From UBA1046 sp012511325 (GTDB lineage Bacteria; Bacillota; Clostridia; Saccharofermentanales; DTU023), in NCBI GenBank assembly GCA_050951925.1, contig JBMNJZ010000001.1, forward strand, positions 124,001-188,000: a DNA stretch of 64,000 nucleotides, in the 5' to 3' direction. Positions 1-8,685 of this stretch are shown one piece after another. How positions within the stretch are numbered: position 1 is the stretch's first letter; each line of letters opens with the position of its first letter. The notes under the pieces are model-generated. The model ran no database searches. It saw only the letters and a list, made by a program, of their open reading frames with translations, and was not told the origin of the DNA. The position numbers and the translations under genes were made by a program.

Positions 1-752
1 GCGATTAACAATTTTTCGGGGGACACCCTGTGAAGTAACCATTGTAATATAGTCTTTACCTGCGTTCTGTAACATACTTGATCTTGTGATGCGTGCTTCT
101 TGCATGGTCTTTCCTAACGAGAGAGCCAGAGCCGGGAAAAGAAGATGCAGGAAGGCATCCCAGGCAGCAGCCGGCTGACCACCAATTAGGGCATCCAGAA
201 TATACAGCCCGGTAACAGGGGTAATCGCAAATTGTGGACTTAACCTTCCGCCTATCGTTGGCATCACCGGTAACCAATAACCAAAAATTAATACAAACAA
301 TACAGCAAAAACAAAGGTCGGCGTAGCAACAAAAACATAACCTAAGAAACGTGTTAAATAATCAGGCCATTTGTTCCTATGTTGGGCACTGATTACGCCC
401 AAAAATAAAGCAATAAATAATGGAGGAATCCCCGCCCATATTACTAACTCAATTGTAGCGGGTGCAAAGTCTTTAATGTCCTGGCTCACAGCCCTCTGTG
501 TATAAGACGATATGCCAAAATCTCCTTGAACGGCATTGGAAAGCCAATAAAAATACTGCACCGGCAAGGGCTCATTAAGGTGATTGACTTCTCGATAATG
601 CTCAAGGACTCTTCAGGAGCATTTGGTCCTAAGGCCAGACGGGCAGGGTCACCTGGAACCGCTTTCATTAAGGCAAAAATTACTACGGTCAGCCCAAGTA
701 ACACTACAATGGAGCTCGCCAGACGTCTAGTAATACTTTTAAACAGTAACAT
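1..752 (-). pseudogene. Dipeptide/oligopeptide ABC transporter permease (DppB type), frameshifted and cut by window edge
   Basis: Inner-membrane permease of a peptide/nickel-type ABC importer. The N-terminus (MLLFKSITRRLASSIVV, then the family motif PGDPARLALGP) reads from 752 to about 610. The matching continuation (EPLPVQYFYWLSNAVQGDFG, then transmembrane segments and FVATPTFVFAVLFVL) lies in another frame that stays open to base 1. Joining them needs one extra base near 605-617, so one nucleotide is missing there. The frame is open for about 600 bases beyond the lesion, so it is either a recent mutation or a sequencing error. It lies downstream of the substrate-binding protein in the same orientation, as expected in a dpp/opp operon. 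The C-terminus is outside the window. Confidence 0.85.
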
Positions 753-844
753 CCGTACACTCCTTATTTCTTATCCAAATTCTGGAAACTATGGTTTGTG
801 GTTTTAGCCCCTTAAGATCAGGCAGTACAAATCGATATAAGCTT

Positions 845-881
845 AACTTGTCATCTCACAAAATTTGTGAGATGACAAGTT
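845..881 (-). terminator. Perfect 18-bp inverted repeat between binding protein and permease genes
   Basis: Bases 845-862 and 864-881 are exact reverse complements around a single central base. No T-tract follows on the minus strand. It is therefore better read as an mRNA-stabilising hairpin or partial attenuator, which would let the binding protein be made in excess over the permease, than as a full terminator. A protein-binding palindrome is the alternative. Confidence 0.55.
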
Positions 882-917
882 TGCATTCTACGAAAATATA
901 TTATTGACAAAATACAT

Positions 918-2585
918 TTACTTTCTGTCGGGATAAATCCTTATTTCTCGCATATACAAAATGTAGCCCATTACCGGTGCTTGCAACTCAGGATTTCCAC
1001 TATCCCAATCAATATATGCAGATTGATAGGCAACAGGACTCACTACCTCTGCCAACGGAATCATAACAACTTTGTCAGCGAGGTAGTCTTGAATCTCCTC
1101 ATATTTTGCAATACGTTCCTTATCATCGATAATGGTTATCGACTCGTCAATCATGGCATCCAATACATCATCATTAATCCAGCTGCAATTCTGCCAGGTT
1201 CCGACTTCCTTAGAGCGAATCGCCGACATCAATACTGAGCCCGCCTCAGAGTAATCACCGGTAAATACCGTAGTTGTGACATGGGGCGTAGTATCTGGTG
1301 AAGCGGCATTTTCTACTACTTTCGCCCAGGGAGTTTTTACTACCTTGACATTGACGCCAACCTGAGCAGCAACAGCCTGGATCAGTAGTGCCAGCTTTTC
1401 GCGGTCTGGTGTTTCTGCTATCCAGCATACTTCTATCGGATAATCAGCAATATTATCCTTATATTTTGATAGCGCAATTTCTTCCTTAGCCTTCTCGATG
1501 TCATAGGTAAAGTCATACATCTTCTTATGACCTCTCAAAGTACTGCAGATTATGCTTTCAGCGACAGTTGAGCCAGGGAAAATATCATTATAAATAGTAT
1601 CATAATCCATCATATATGCGAGGGCTTTCCTAACATGAGGATCATCCAGAGGAGGTTTGGAGTTGTTGAGAATTAAGAAAATAATATTACCTCCCTTTGT
1701 ATTCATAATATCGATTCCTTCAATCGCATCAAGCGCAGTGTTAGTCTCAGCACTTTGGTAAGTATCTGCGATCTCAAGCTCTCTTCTTTGCATCATCGTT
1801 TTAACAGTAACTGATTCGTTTGAGCCGTACGCCTTAAATCCTTTGGGGTTGTTCGGATCTAAACCTGCCCAGTACTCAGGATACTGTTCGGCCAAAATAT
1901 ATGCATTGGCAGCATACTCTTTCAACTTGTACGGACCGCTCCCTGCATCGTTTTCCAGCAGGAAAGCTTTACCATAATCTCCCTTATCACCGTATGTGCC
2001 TTCCGCATACTTGGTCTCTACAAGGGCACTATCCAGAATATAGAGCCTGACTAAAGCTGCAGATAAGGTACCATTACGAATACTGCACCTAAACTCAACA
2101 GTTGTGTCATCAACAGCTACTGCTTCTTCGACAGTAGAAGCAAACAGATAGCCAAAACCTTCACCCAGTGTCAGCATACGGTTCATGGTATAGGCCACAT
2201 CCTTAGCGGTTAAGGGATTACCGCTGTGGAATTTTACATCATCACGAATCTTGAATGTCCAGACAAGTCCGTCATCAGATACATCCCATTCCGTTGCAAT
2301 CCAAGGCTTGACACTACCATCTTGTGTTGGCTGCAACAAAGGATCATACAAATTAATTATTACGCTAGCCGATGCAAAATCTGACCCAACACCAGGATCA
2401 ATCTTTGGCATTGAGGCCAATGTGTAGCGCAATAGTCCTTCCTCAGTGTCGCCTTCATTTGTCGACGGCTGTTTCTCTGTTTCTTCATTTGCTTTTGTCG
2501 TTGGATCACTGGTTTTATTGCCGCAGGCAGCAACAAGAGTTAAAAGCATCACAAGACAGAGAAATAAAGCTACTTTTTTCTTCAT
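918..2585 (-). CDS. Peptide ABC transporter substrate-binding lipoprotein (SBP_bac_5 family)
   Basis: Extracellular solute-binding protein that captures short peptides for an ABC importer. The 555 residues start with a lipoprotein signal peptide (MKKKVALFLCLVMLLTLVAAC, lipid-anchored Cys near residue 21) and an acidic Thr/Glu linker. The family-5 fold follows, with the typical segment DDGLVWTFKIRDDVKFHSG near residue 110 and VRKALAYMMDYDTI near residue 320. Length is normal for the family. A good ribosome site (GGAGG) precedes the ATG. It heads an operon with the downstream permease and is divergent from a LysR regulator. The ligand cannot be read from sequence. Confidence 0.93.
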   Translation of the reverse strand: MKKKVALFLCLVMLLTLVAACGNKTSDPTTKANEETEKQPSTNEGDTEEGLLRYTLASMPKIDPGVGSDFASASVIINLYDPLLQPTQDGSVKPWIATEWDVSDDGLVWTFKIRDDVKFHSGNPLTAKDVAYTMNRMLTLGEGFGYLFASTVEEAVAVDDTTVEFRCSIRNGTLSAALVRLYILDSALVETKYAEGTYGDKGDYGKAFLLENDAGSGPYKLKEYAANAYILAEQYPEYWAGLDPNNPKGFKAYGSNESVTVKTMMQRRELEIADTYQSAETNTALDAIEGIDIMNTKGGNIIFLILNNSKPPLDDPHVRKALAYMMDYDTIYNDIFPGSTVAESIICSTLRGHKKMYDFTYDIEKAKEEIALSKYKDNIADYPIEVCWIAETPDREKLALLIQAVAAQVGVNVKVVKTPWAKVVENAASPDTTPHVTTTVFTGDYSEAGSVLMSAIRSKEVGTWQNCSWINDDVLDAMIDESITIIDDKERIAKYEEIQDYLADKVVMIPLAEVVSPVAYQSAYIDWDSGNPELQAPVMGYILYMREIRIYPDRK

Positions 2586-2624
2586 GAAATACCTCCCTAT
2601 ATAATGAAAATTTATTTATATTAA

Positions 2625-2639
2625 GACAGAGTCTGTCAA
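2625..2639 (-). promoter_or_regulatory. -35 TTGACA embedded in a 13-bp palindrome upstream of the binding-protein gene
   Basis: On the minus strand TTGACA (2639-2634) overlaps the perfect palindrome GACAGA-C-TCTGTC (2625-2637). An AT-rich stretch further on could hold the -10, though no close match to TATAAT sits at 17 bases. A regulator binding here would occlude the -35 box of the transporter operon. Confidence 0.45.
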
Positions 2640-2724
2640 TTAATATGCAGCCCGGATCGACTAAGAAAAACAAACATTGCACATATAATGCCTTGATTAT
2701 ATCATTTTAATCGTATACCATGAT

Positions 2725-2744
2725 AATAATAATTAATTATTATT
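2725..2744. promoter_or_regulatory. 20-bp perfect AT palindrome before the LysR gene
   Basis: AATAATAATT followed directly by its exact reverse complement AATTATTATT, centred 37 bases before the chosen LysR start. LysR-type regulators commonly bind AT-rich dyads in the divergent intergenic region and autoregulate, so this is a candidate binding site. Confidence 0.45.
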
Positions 2745-2770
2745 CAATAAAATCTACTTATAGGATGAGT

Positions 2771-3685
2771 ATGCTAGATAATAAACTACTTACTTTTTTG
2801 AGTTTATGCCAAACTAAAAGCTTTACAAAAACTGCAGAGCAATTGCATATCACACAGCCTGCCGTTTCTCAACATATTAAAGCGCTTGAGAAAGAGTACA
2901 ACGTTTCTCTATACTATTACGAGGGACGGAAATTTAATTTAACCGCTGCCGGGATTTACCTTTTTCAGTTCGCAAATTCAATTCACCTGGATTCTGAGCG
3001 TATGCGTTCACAACTTTCATTTGTTTCCGCAGATGTCAGAGAACTGCGAGTTGGTGCAGAACTCGCAACGGGAGAATCTTTTTTCTACGACTTGCTCGTT
3101 GCTTTTATAAAGAAAAACCCCGAGACCAATATTTCAGTTATTATTGACAATTCATCCACCCTTTCGCGTATGTTGGAAGATGGTGACCTGGATTTTTTAA
3201 TTATCGATGAATCTTTTTCCAAATCAGAATTTGAATACCACACTTTATGCAGTGGAACGACTGTCTGTGTATGTTCACCGGATCATCCCTTAGCGGATAA
3301 AACTGTCAGTATAGAGGATCTGTACGATAATACATTGATCCTGGGTGTAGAAAATACGCCTTCCCGAATGCGTCTTGACATTATTTTTCAGGAAAATGGG
3401 ATATCCGCATTTTCTTTCCCCCATAGAATAGAAATAACTAATGGATTAGCAGTCGTCAAACAACTCGTACACCATAATGTAGGTATCGCTTTTCACTACA
3501 CAAGTGCTGTATTAAAAGAACTACGAAGTGGTTATCTAAAAAAAATCATCATTAATGATTTTTTCGAACGGCATTCATATAACCTGGTTTTTGTGCGCAA
3601 TAGCTATTTTCGCCCTTCACAAGTATATTTCATAAACTTCTGTCAAGATTTTCTGCATGAACTGGACATCAAGCTTTCCGAGTAA
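2771..3685 (+). CDS. LysR family transcriptional regulator
   Basis: DNA-binding regulator with an N-terminal winged HTH (FTKTAEQLHITQPAVSQHIK, residues about 18-37) and a periplasmic-binding-like effector domain (about residues 85-290). I start at the ATG at 2771 (MLDNKLLTFLS) because an AGG sits six bases upstream and the family usually begins a few residues before the HTH; in-frame ATGs at 2720 and 2765 are also possible. It is divergent from the peptide transporter operon, which it probably controls; the co-inducer is unknown. Confidence 0.9.
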   Translation: MLDNKLLTFLSLCQTKSFTKTAEQLHITQPAVSQHIKALEKEYNVSLYYYEGRKFNLTAAGIYLFQFANSIHLDSERMRSQLSFVSADVRELRVGAELATGESFFYDLLVAFIKKNPETNISVIIDNSSTLSRMLEDGDLDFLIIDESFSKSEFEYHTLCSGTTVCVCSPDHPLADKTVSIEDLYDNTLILGVENTPSRMRLDIIFQENGISAFSFPHRIEITNGLAVVKQLVHHNVGIAFHYTSAVLKELRSGYLKKIIINDFFERHSYNLVFVRNSYFRPSQVYFINFCQDFLHELDIKLSE

Positions 3686-3701
3686 CTAAAGAGAAAACAG
3701 A

Positions 3702-4967
3702 TCAAGTATCATAACCAAGATAATCCATAATCGTTCCTAAATATACTTTTGTGCATAACACCACCTCATCAATATTTACTGACTCATTGTAGGAGTGAAT
3801 CCCTTCAAGATTTGCCGGGCCATATTGTATAGTAGGGATGCCTGCATACCTATAAAACTTTGTATCGCTTGAAGCCCACTGAAAAGTCTTTTGTAAATTG
3901 ATATCTGCAACAGCGCGCACATTTGCGGCTAATGTTTCCACTATTTCTTCGTCTTGGTCTGTAGTATTCGGATCCGAATACCCATTGTAAACACACTGAA
4001 TCCCCTCTATCCCCGATTTTTTTAATAAAAACTCGATTTTTTCACGCACTGTGTCCGCTTTAAGACCGACAGGAATTCTAATATCAATCTCAGCCTCTGC
4101 ATGATCCGGCACCATATTAACTTTTGTTCCACCGCAGATCTTTCCAACATTGAATGTTAGGTGATCCAAAATATACTCTGCCCCTTTTTGTTTAAGAAGC
4201 TCTTCACGTACTACTTTTTTTGTTAGCTTCATGGTTTCTTCAATCTTTGCAGGTAAAAACACTTGAAGATCCTGCACTGATCGTATGGCTTCAATGGCCT
4301 TCAATAGTTTTTCTATCGCGTTATCACCTGCGAAAGGTGCTAAACTTCCGTGAGCCGACTTGCCTTGTGCTATTAGCTTTAACCATAAACTGCCCTTCTG
4401 GCCAATCTCGCAATTATGATGACAGGATGGTTCTGCAACTATGCAAGCATCTCCCTTTGTAATTCCATTCTCAACTAGCCATTTAGTTCCATTAGGTCCG
4501 CCGATTTCTTCATCCGGAACAATCGTTAAAAGAGCTTTCCCTTTAAGCTGTACTTGATGCTTAACGATCATGGAAAGGGCAAAAAGTAAACCTCCAATGC
4601 CACATTTCATATCTGTTGCGCCTCGGCCATGAAGCACCCCGTCTTTCACCAAACCTGAAAATGGCGGCACATCCCATTTGGAAATATCCCCTGCCGGGAC
4701 AACATCCATATGACCATTAAGTATCAATGTTCGGCCAAAATCAGGCCCAATCTTAGCAATAATATTCGGCGTGCTCCCTGTCTTGTCCAAGATCTCCCAC
4801 GATATCTTATGCTTCGATAGAAAATTCGTTATGAATGAAGTAATCTCGCCCATATCTCCGGGTGGATTTGAGCTATCAATTTTTATGAGATCAGAACATA
4901 GAGATATCAGCTCTTTTTTGTTCTTCTCAATTTCTGCAATTAATAATTCTTTTGTTGGGCTATTCAT
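3702..4967 (-). CDS. M20 family metallopeptidase (ArgE/DapE/ACY1 type)
   Basis: Cytosolic zinc amidohydrolase that cleaves N-acyl amino acids or small peptides. The di-zinc ligands are visible in order: His/Asp of NGHMDVVPAG, Asp of GRGATDMKCG, Glu-Glu of VPDEEIGG, an AEP motif, and the C-terminal His of GIHSYNESV. I use the ATG at 4967 (MNSPTKELL), preceded by AGGAAGGAGCAAGG, rather than the upstream in-frame start at 5000, which would overlap tnaA. It lies 29 bases downstream of tnaA in the same direction, so the two are probably co-transcribed and link peptide breakdown to tryptophan catabolism. The substrate is uncertain: succinyl-diaminopimelate, acetylornithine and dipeptides are all used by relatives. 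Confidence 0.9.
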   Translation of the reverse strand: MNSPTKELLIAEIEKNKKELISLCSDLIKIDSSNPPGDMGEITSFITNFLSKHKISWEILDKTGSTPNIIAKIGPDFGRTLILNGHMDVVPAGDISKWDVPPFSGLVKDGVLHGRGATDMKCGIGGLLFALSMIVKHQVQLKGKALLTIVPDEEIGGPNGTKWLVENGITKGDACIVAEPSCHHNCEIGQKGSLWLKLIAQGKSAHGSLAPFAGDNAIEKLLKAIEAIRSVQDLQVFLPAKIEETMKLTKKVVREELLKQKGAEYILDHLTFNVGKICGGTKVNMVPDHAEAEIDIRIPVGLKADTVREKIEFLLKKSGIEGIQCVYNGYSDPNTTDQDEEIVETLAANVRAVADINLQKTFQWASSDTKFYRYAGIPTIQYGPANLEGIHSYNESVNIDEVVLCTKVYLGTIMDYLGYDT

Positions 4968-4996
4968 TTCCTTGCTCCTTCCTGAAATAATATATC

Positions 4997-6376
4997 TCAA
5001 TTAACCGGTTCAAGCTGGGCGGTAAAGTGGCGCAGAACCTCAGGTTGCCAGACGATTCGATAGCCTTTGAGGGTTTCGGCTTTGTCTTTGACTGAGATAA
5101 GCGTATCGGCGATATGGTCGAGATGAGCTTGGGTGTACACGCGCCTAGGGATGCAGAATCGCGCGAGCTCCATCTCCGCTTGAAGTTGCTTTCCGGTTTC
5201 CGGATCCGGATCCAGCATATAGCTGCCAATATCGCAGCCACGAATGCCGCCTTCAAGATAGGCTTCTATTACCAGTGCCTGACCTGGGAATTCATAGTAA
5301 GGAATATGAGGCAAGACTTTTCTGGCATCGACAAAGACAGCATGGCCACCCGTCGGGTACTGAATCGGCACTCCGCCTGCGCGCAGTTTGTCTCCGAGAT
5401 ATCTGATCTGCCCCAACCTATATTTAAGGTAGTTTTCGTCTAAGGCTTCATATAGTCCGAGCGCTAAAGCCTCAAGATCCCGACCTGCCAGGCCGCCATA
5501 GGTAATAAAACCCTCAAAGGGAACTGTCAGGGCCTGGACTTTAGTAAACAGCTCTTGGTTTTCTTTGACGCCGATAATGCCGCCCATATTGACAATTCCG
5601 TCTTTCTTGGCCGACATCGTGAAACAGTCCGCGTAGCTGAACATCTCCCTTGTAATATCTATAATGCTGCGGTCGGCATAGCCAGACTCACGCTCTTTGA
5701 TAAACATGGCATTTTCGGCGAAACGGGCAGCGTCAATATTCAGCACAATCTGATACTTTTTGGCAACAGCAGCAACTTCGCGCATATTGGCCATTGAAAC
5801 CGGTTGACCGCCGGCGGTATTATTAGTGATGGTCATAACGATAACGCCGATATTTTCCGCGCCTTTTTCGCGGATAAAGTTCTCCAGGCGCTCGACATCC
5901 ATATTGCCTTTGAAGGGGTAAACCGTTTCCGTGTCATGCGCTTCCGGAACTACAAGATCAACCGGTTTGGCTTTGCAGAGACCGACATGTCCCCTTGTAG
6001 TATCAAAGTGCATATTAGAAACCGAATACTGTCCTGCCTTGAGCAGGCAGGGATAAAGAATTTTTTCAGCCGCTCTGCCCTGATGTACCGGTTGCATGTA
6101 GCGATATTGGAAAATGTCTCTAACCGTATCTCTGATCTTATAGTAGCTGGAGGCTCCGGCATAACTCTCATCAGCCACCATTACACCCGCCCACTGCATA
6201 TCGCTCATGGCATTGGTTCCGCTATCAGTCAAAAGATCAATATAGACATCCTTGCTGGGTAGCGAAAACAGATTGTAATTGGCTAATTTGATAGCTTCTT
6301 CTCTCTGTGCTCTGGTAGTAATTGACAGTGGCTCGACCATTTTGATGCGAAAGGGTTCGGCAATATAATTGGACAT
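4997..6376 (-). CDS. tnaA: Tryptophanase (L-tryptophan indole-lyase)
   Basis: PLP enzyme that splits tryptophan to indole, pyruvate and ammonia. The 459 residues match the beta-eliminating lyase family: [13 protein letters not shown] near residue 48, [10 protein letters not shown] near 191, and the PLP-lysine motif MSAKKDG near 254-260. The motif HFDTTRGH (Asp near 125) has Asp where tyrosine phenol-lyases have Thr, and IRGCDIGSY has Ile where they have Arg; both favour tryptophanase. A GGAGG site precedes the ATG. No tnaC-like leader fits into the short space after the preceding terminator, and the downstream partner is an M20 peptidase rather than a tryptophan permease. Confidence 0.88.
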   Translation of the reverse strand: MSNYIAEPFRIKMVEPLSITTRAQREEAIKLANYNLFSLPSKDVYIDLLTDSGTNAMSDMQWAGVMVADESYAGASSYYKIRDTVRDIFQYRYMQPVHQGRAAEKILYPCLLKAGQYSVSNMHFDTTRGHVGLCKAKPVDLVVPEAHDTETVYPFKGNMDVERLENFIREKGAENIGVIVMTITNNTAGGQPVSMANMREVAAVAKKYQIVLNIDAARFAENAMFIKERESGYADRSIIDITREMFSYADCFTMSAKKDGIVNMGGIIGVKENQELFTKVQALTVPFEGFITYGGLAGRDLEALALGLYEALDENYLKYRLGQIRYLGDKLRAGGVPIQYPTGGHAVFVDARKVLPHIPYYEFPGQALVIEAYLEGGIRGCDIGSYMLDPDPETGKQLQAEMELARFCIPRRVYTQAHLDHIADTLISVKDKAETLKGYRIVWQPEVLRHFTAQLEPVN

Positions 6377-6450
6377 ATCGATTCCTCCATATTAATTTTT
6401 CAGCTCTCTATCGTACAGAGCCGGTTGTCTTTGTTGTCGATTACACTTCT

Positions 6451-6484
6451 AAAAAAAGAGCCGTACTGTCTTGTACGGCTCTTG
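6451..6484 (-). terminator. Rho-independent terminator after the serine operon
   Basis: Minus-strand hairpin with 11-bp arms AAGAGCCGTAC / GTACGGCTCTT and a short loop, followed by a run of seven T. It ends the aminotransferase-serA-DUF1015 operon and separates it from tnaA. Confidence 0.9.
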
Positions 6485-6494
6485 CTGATCTTTG

Positions 6495-7745
6495 CTAATC
6501 GGACAGAAGATGAATAAATAGTCCGGAACGGAGCTTAGGCTCAAACCAGGTTGATTTGGGCGGCATTGTCATCTCGGCATCGGCAATCTCCAGCAATTCG
6601 GCCATGGTGGTCGGATACATGGAGAAAGCTACGCCCCCGGCTGCGTCCACGCGGTCTGCCAGTTCCTGCAAACCTCTGATTCCGCCGACAAAGTCAATGC
6701 GCTTACTGGTGCGTGGATCTTCAATCGCCAGCAATGGCGACAGCACATTCTGCTGCAAAATCGAAACATCCAGCCTGTCATAGGGATCCTTATTCTGATA
6801 AAGCTCGGGTTTGGCGGCCAGTTCGTACCAGTTGCCGTCGAGATACATGCCGAAATGAGCCTTGGCCTTCGGGCGCAGGGGTTCTTTCCCCTCCATCTTG
6901 CGGACGCTGAACCCGGTTTGCAGCACCTTCGTAAAGTCTTCTGCCGAGAAACCGTTCAGATCTTTGACGATCCGGTTGTAATCCATGATGAATAGATCTT
7001 CATCGGGGAAAATCACGGCCATGAAATAGTTGAACTCGGCGTCGGCCGGGGCGTCAGGGAACTGTTCCCGGCGCTTGAGACCGACTTTAGCGGCAGAGGC
7101 GCTGCGATGGTGGCCATCGGCGATATAGAGGGCGTCAATTCCGGCGAAAAGTTGCTCCAACTTGCCATTGAGATCATCGTCTTCAATAGCCCAGGTATAA
7201 TGCGTTATATTGTCCTCGCTGGTAAAACCGGCCGTCGGGGCATTGAACTTGATAAAGTCGTTGAGCAGCTTGCTGATCTCCCGGTTTTCACGATAGGTGA
7301 GGAAAATCGGTTCCGTATTGGCGTCAGTAGCGTCAAAATGATTGATGCGATCCTGCTCCTTGACCTCGAGGGTCAGCTCGTGCTTCTTGATATCATTGCT
7401 GAGGTATTCGTCCACCGCTACCGTAGCTACGAGTCCGGTCTGAACGCGGCCGCACATGATCTGGCGGTAGATATAGAACATAGGCTTTGTATCCTGAACC
7501 AACACGCCGTCCGCTGTCATCTGCTCCAGGACTTCTTTGGCCCTGGCGTAGACTTTGGGATCATAATCACCGATCTCATCCGGCAGTCCGATCTCGGAAC
7601 GAACCACGTGGAGGAAGCTGTCGGGATTGCCTGCGGCCATTGCCTTGGCTTCGATCCGGTTCATCACATCATAGGGCAGCGAAGCTACCTTAGCGGCTTT
7701 CCCCGCTGCCGGTCTCAATGATTTAAAAGGTCTGACTATCGCCAT
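6495..7745 (-). CDS. DUF1015 family protein of the serine biosynthesis operon
   Basis: A 416-residue soluble protein typical of DUF1015 (MAIVRPFKSLRPA at the start, LPYDVMNR near residue 25, VKEQDRINHFDATDANTEP near residue 130). A central ALYIADGHHRSASA motif (about 205-220) resembles the DGHHR loop of ParB/Srx-fold serine kinases such as SerK and SbnI. It is the last gene after the aminotransferase and serA, an arrangement seen in other Clostridia. No serB-type phosphatase lies nearby, so a role in phosphoserine/serine metabolism is a reasonable inference, but the activity is not established here. Confidence 0.85.
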   Translation of the reverse strand: MAIVRPFKSLRPAAGKAAKVASLPYDVMNRIEAKAMAAGNPDSFLHVVRSEIGLPDEIGDYDPKVYARAKEVLEQMTADGVLVQDTKPMFYIYRQIMCGRVQTGLVATVAVDEYLSNDIKKHELTLEVKEQDRINHFDATDANTEPIFLTYRENREISKLLNDFIKFNAPTAGFTSEDNITHYTWAIEDDDLNGKLEQLFAGIDALYIADGHHRSASAAKVGLKRREQFPDAPADAEFNYFMAVIFPDEDLFIMDYNRIVKDLNGFSAEDFTKVLQTGFSVRKMEGKEPLRPKAKAHFGMYLDGNWYELAAKPELYQNKDPYDRLDVSILQQNVLSPLLAIEDPRTSKRIDFVGGIRGLQELADRVDAAGGVAFSMYPTTMAELLEIADAEMTMPPKSTWFEPKLRSGLFIHLLSD

Positions 7746-7785
7746 CTGATTACTCCTTTATATGCAGGTAGCCCGGGGCTGATCC

Positions 7786-8685
7786 TTAGAGCAGTTCTTT
7801 CACGATCTCGACGATCTCATCGCCGATTCTGGCCTGAGCTTCGGCCGTTGCGCCGCCCAGATGGGGTGTCAGAACAATCTTGGGACAGGACAAAACGCGC
7901 TGATTATCGGCCGGCTCGGTAACAAAGACATCCAGGCCGGCGCCGGCAATTTTGCCCGCTTCGATAGCATCGACCAGAGCATTTTCGTCAACCACGCCGC
8001 CGCGGGAGCAGTTGATGATATAGGCACTGCTTTTCATCAGCGCCATTTCTTCGGCTCCGACTTCGGGCTTGGCGCCGGCAGTCGGAATTAAAATAGCCAG
8101 GAAATCCGCTTCCCGCAGGACTTCTTCCTTGCTCTTCTGGGTACAGCCCGGATAGACGAAATTCTGCGTCCGGCGATGGAAAATCACCTGCATCCCCAGG
8201 GCCAGAGCTTTGTCGGCCAGGCGCTGGCCGATGCGGCCAAAGCCGATTAATCCCAGTGTCTTGCCGGCGATTTCCGTACCGGTGTAGAGCTTCTTCAGCC
8301 ATTGGCCCTCTCTCATGGTATGAGTCGCCTCGCCGATGTGGCGGCAGGCCGCCAGCATATGTCCCAGCACCATCTCCGCCACAGCATTGGTGGAAGCATT
8401 GGGTGTATTCCTGACGATCAGGCCCTGTGACTCGGCGTAAGCGACATTGATATTGTCAACACCGACGCCGCCGCGGATAATCAACTTCAGGCGCCCGGCC
8501 GCGCCGGCATCGATCTGCGGATCGCGCATCTTGGTAGCGCTGCGGACTATGACACAGTCCACTTCGGCCAGACGCTTCAGCAGCGCCTCATCTTCGTATT
8601 TATTGGTATCTACCTCATAACCTGCAGCCTCAAGTGCAACTTTAGCCGAGGCATCAATTCCATCATTAGCTAAAATAATTTTCAT
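7786..8685 (-). CDS. serA: D-3-phosphoglycerate dehydrogenase, short form
   Basis: NAD-dependent oxidation of 3-phosphoglycerate to 3-phosphohydroxypyruvate, the first step of serine synthesis. At 299 residues it has only the substrate and NAD domains: GLIGFGRIGQ (nucleotide loop, about 143-152), NCSRGGVVDENAL near 224, and the catalytic-His segment LTPHLGG near 272. The C-terminal ACT regulatory domain is absent, so feedback inhibition by serine through ACT is not expected. The start codon abuts the stop of the upstream aminotransferase (TAAATG), indicating tight coupling. Confidence 0.92.
   Translation of the reverse strand: MKIILANDGIDASAKVALEAAGYEVDTNKYEDEALLKRLAEVDCVIVRSATKMRDPQIDAGAAGRLKLIIRGGVGVDNINVAYAESQGLIVRNTPNASTNAVAEMVLGHMLAACRHIGEATHTMREGQWLKKLYTGTEIAGKTLGLIGFGRIGQRLADKALALGMQVIFHRRTQNFVYPGCTQKSKEEVLREADFLAILIPTAGAKPEVGAEEMALMKSSAYIINCSRGGVVDENALVDAIEAGKIAGAGLDVFVTEPADNQRVLSCPKIVLTPHLGGATAEAQARIGDEIVEIVKELL

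Noticed and set aside
5114..7721. Long frames antisense to tnaA and the DUF1015 gene
   Set aside because: They are mirror frames of well-supported genes with matching families; no start signals or homologous motifs.
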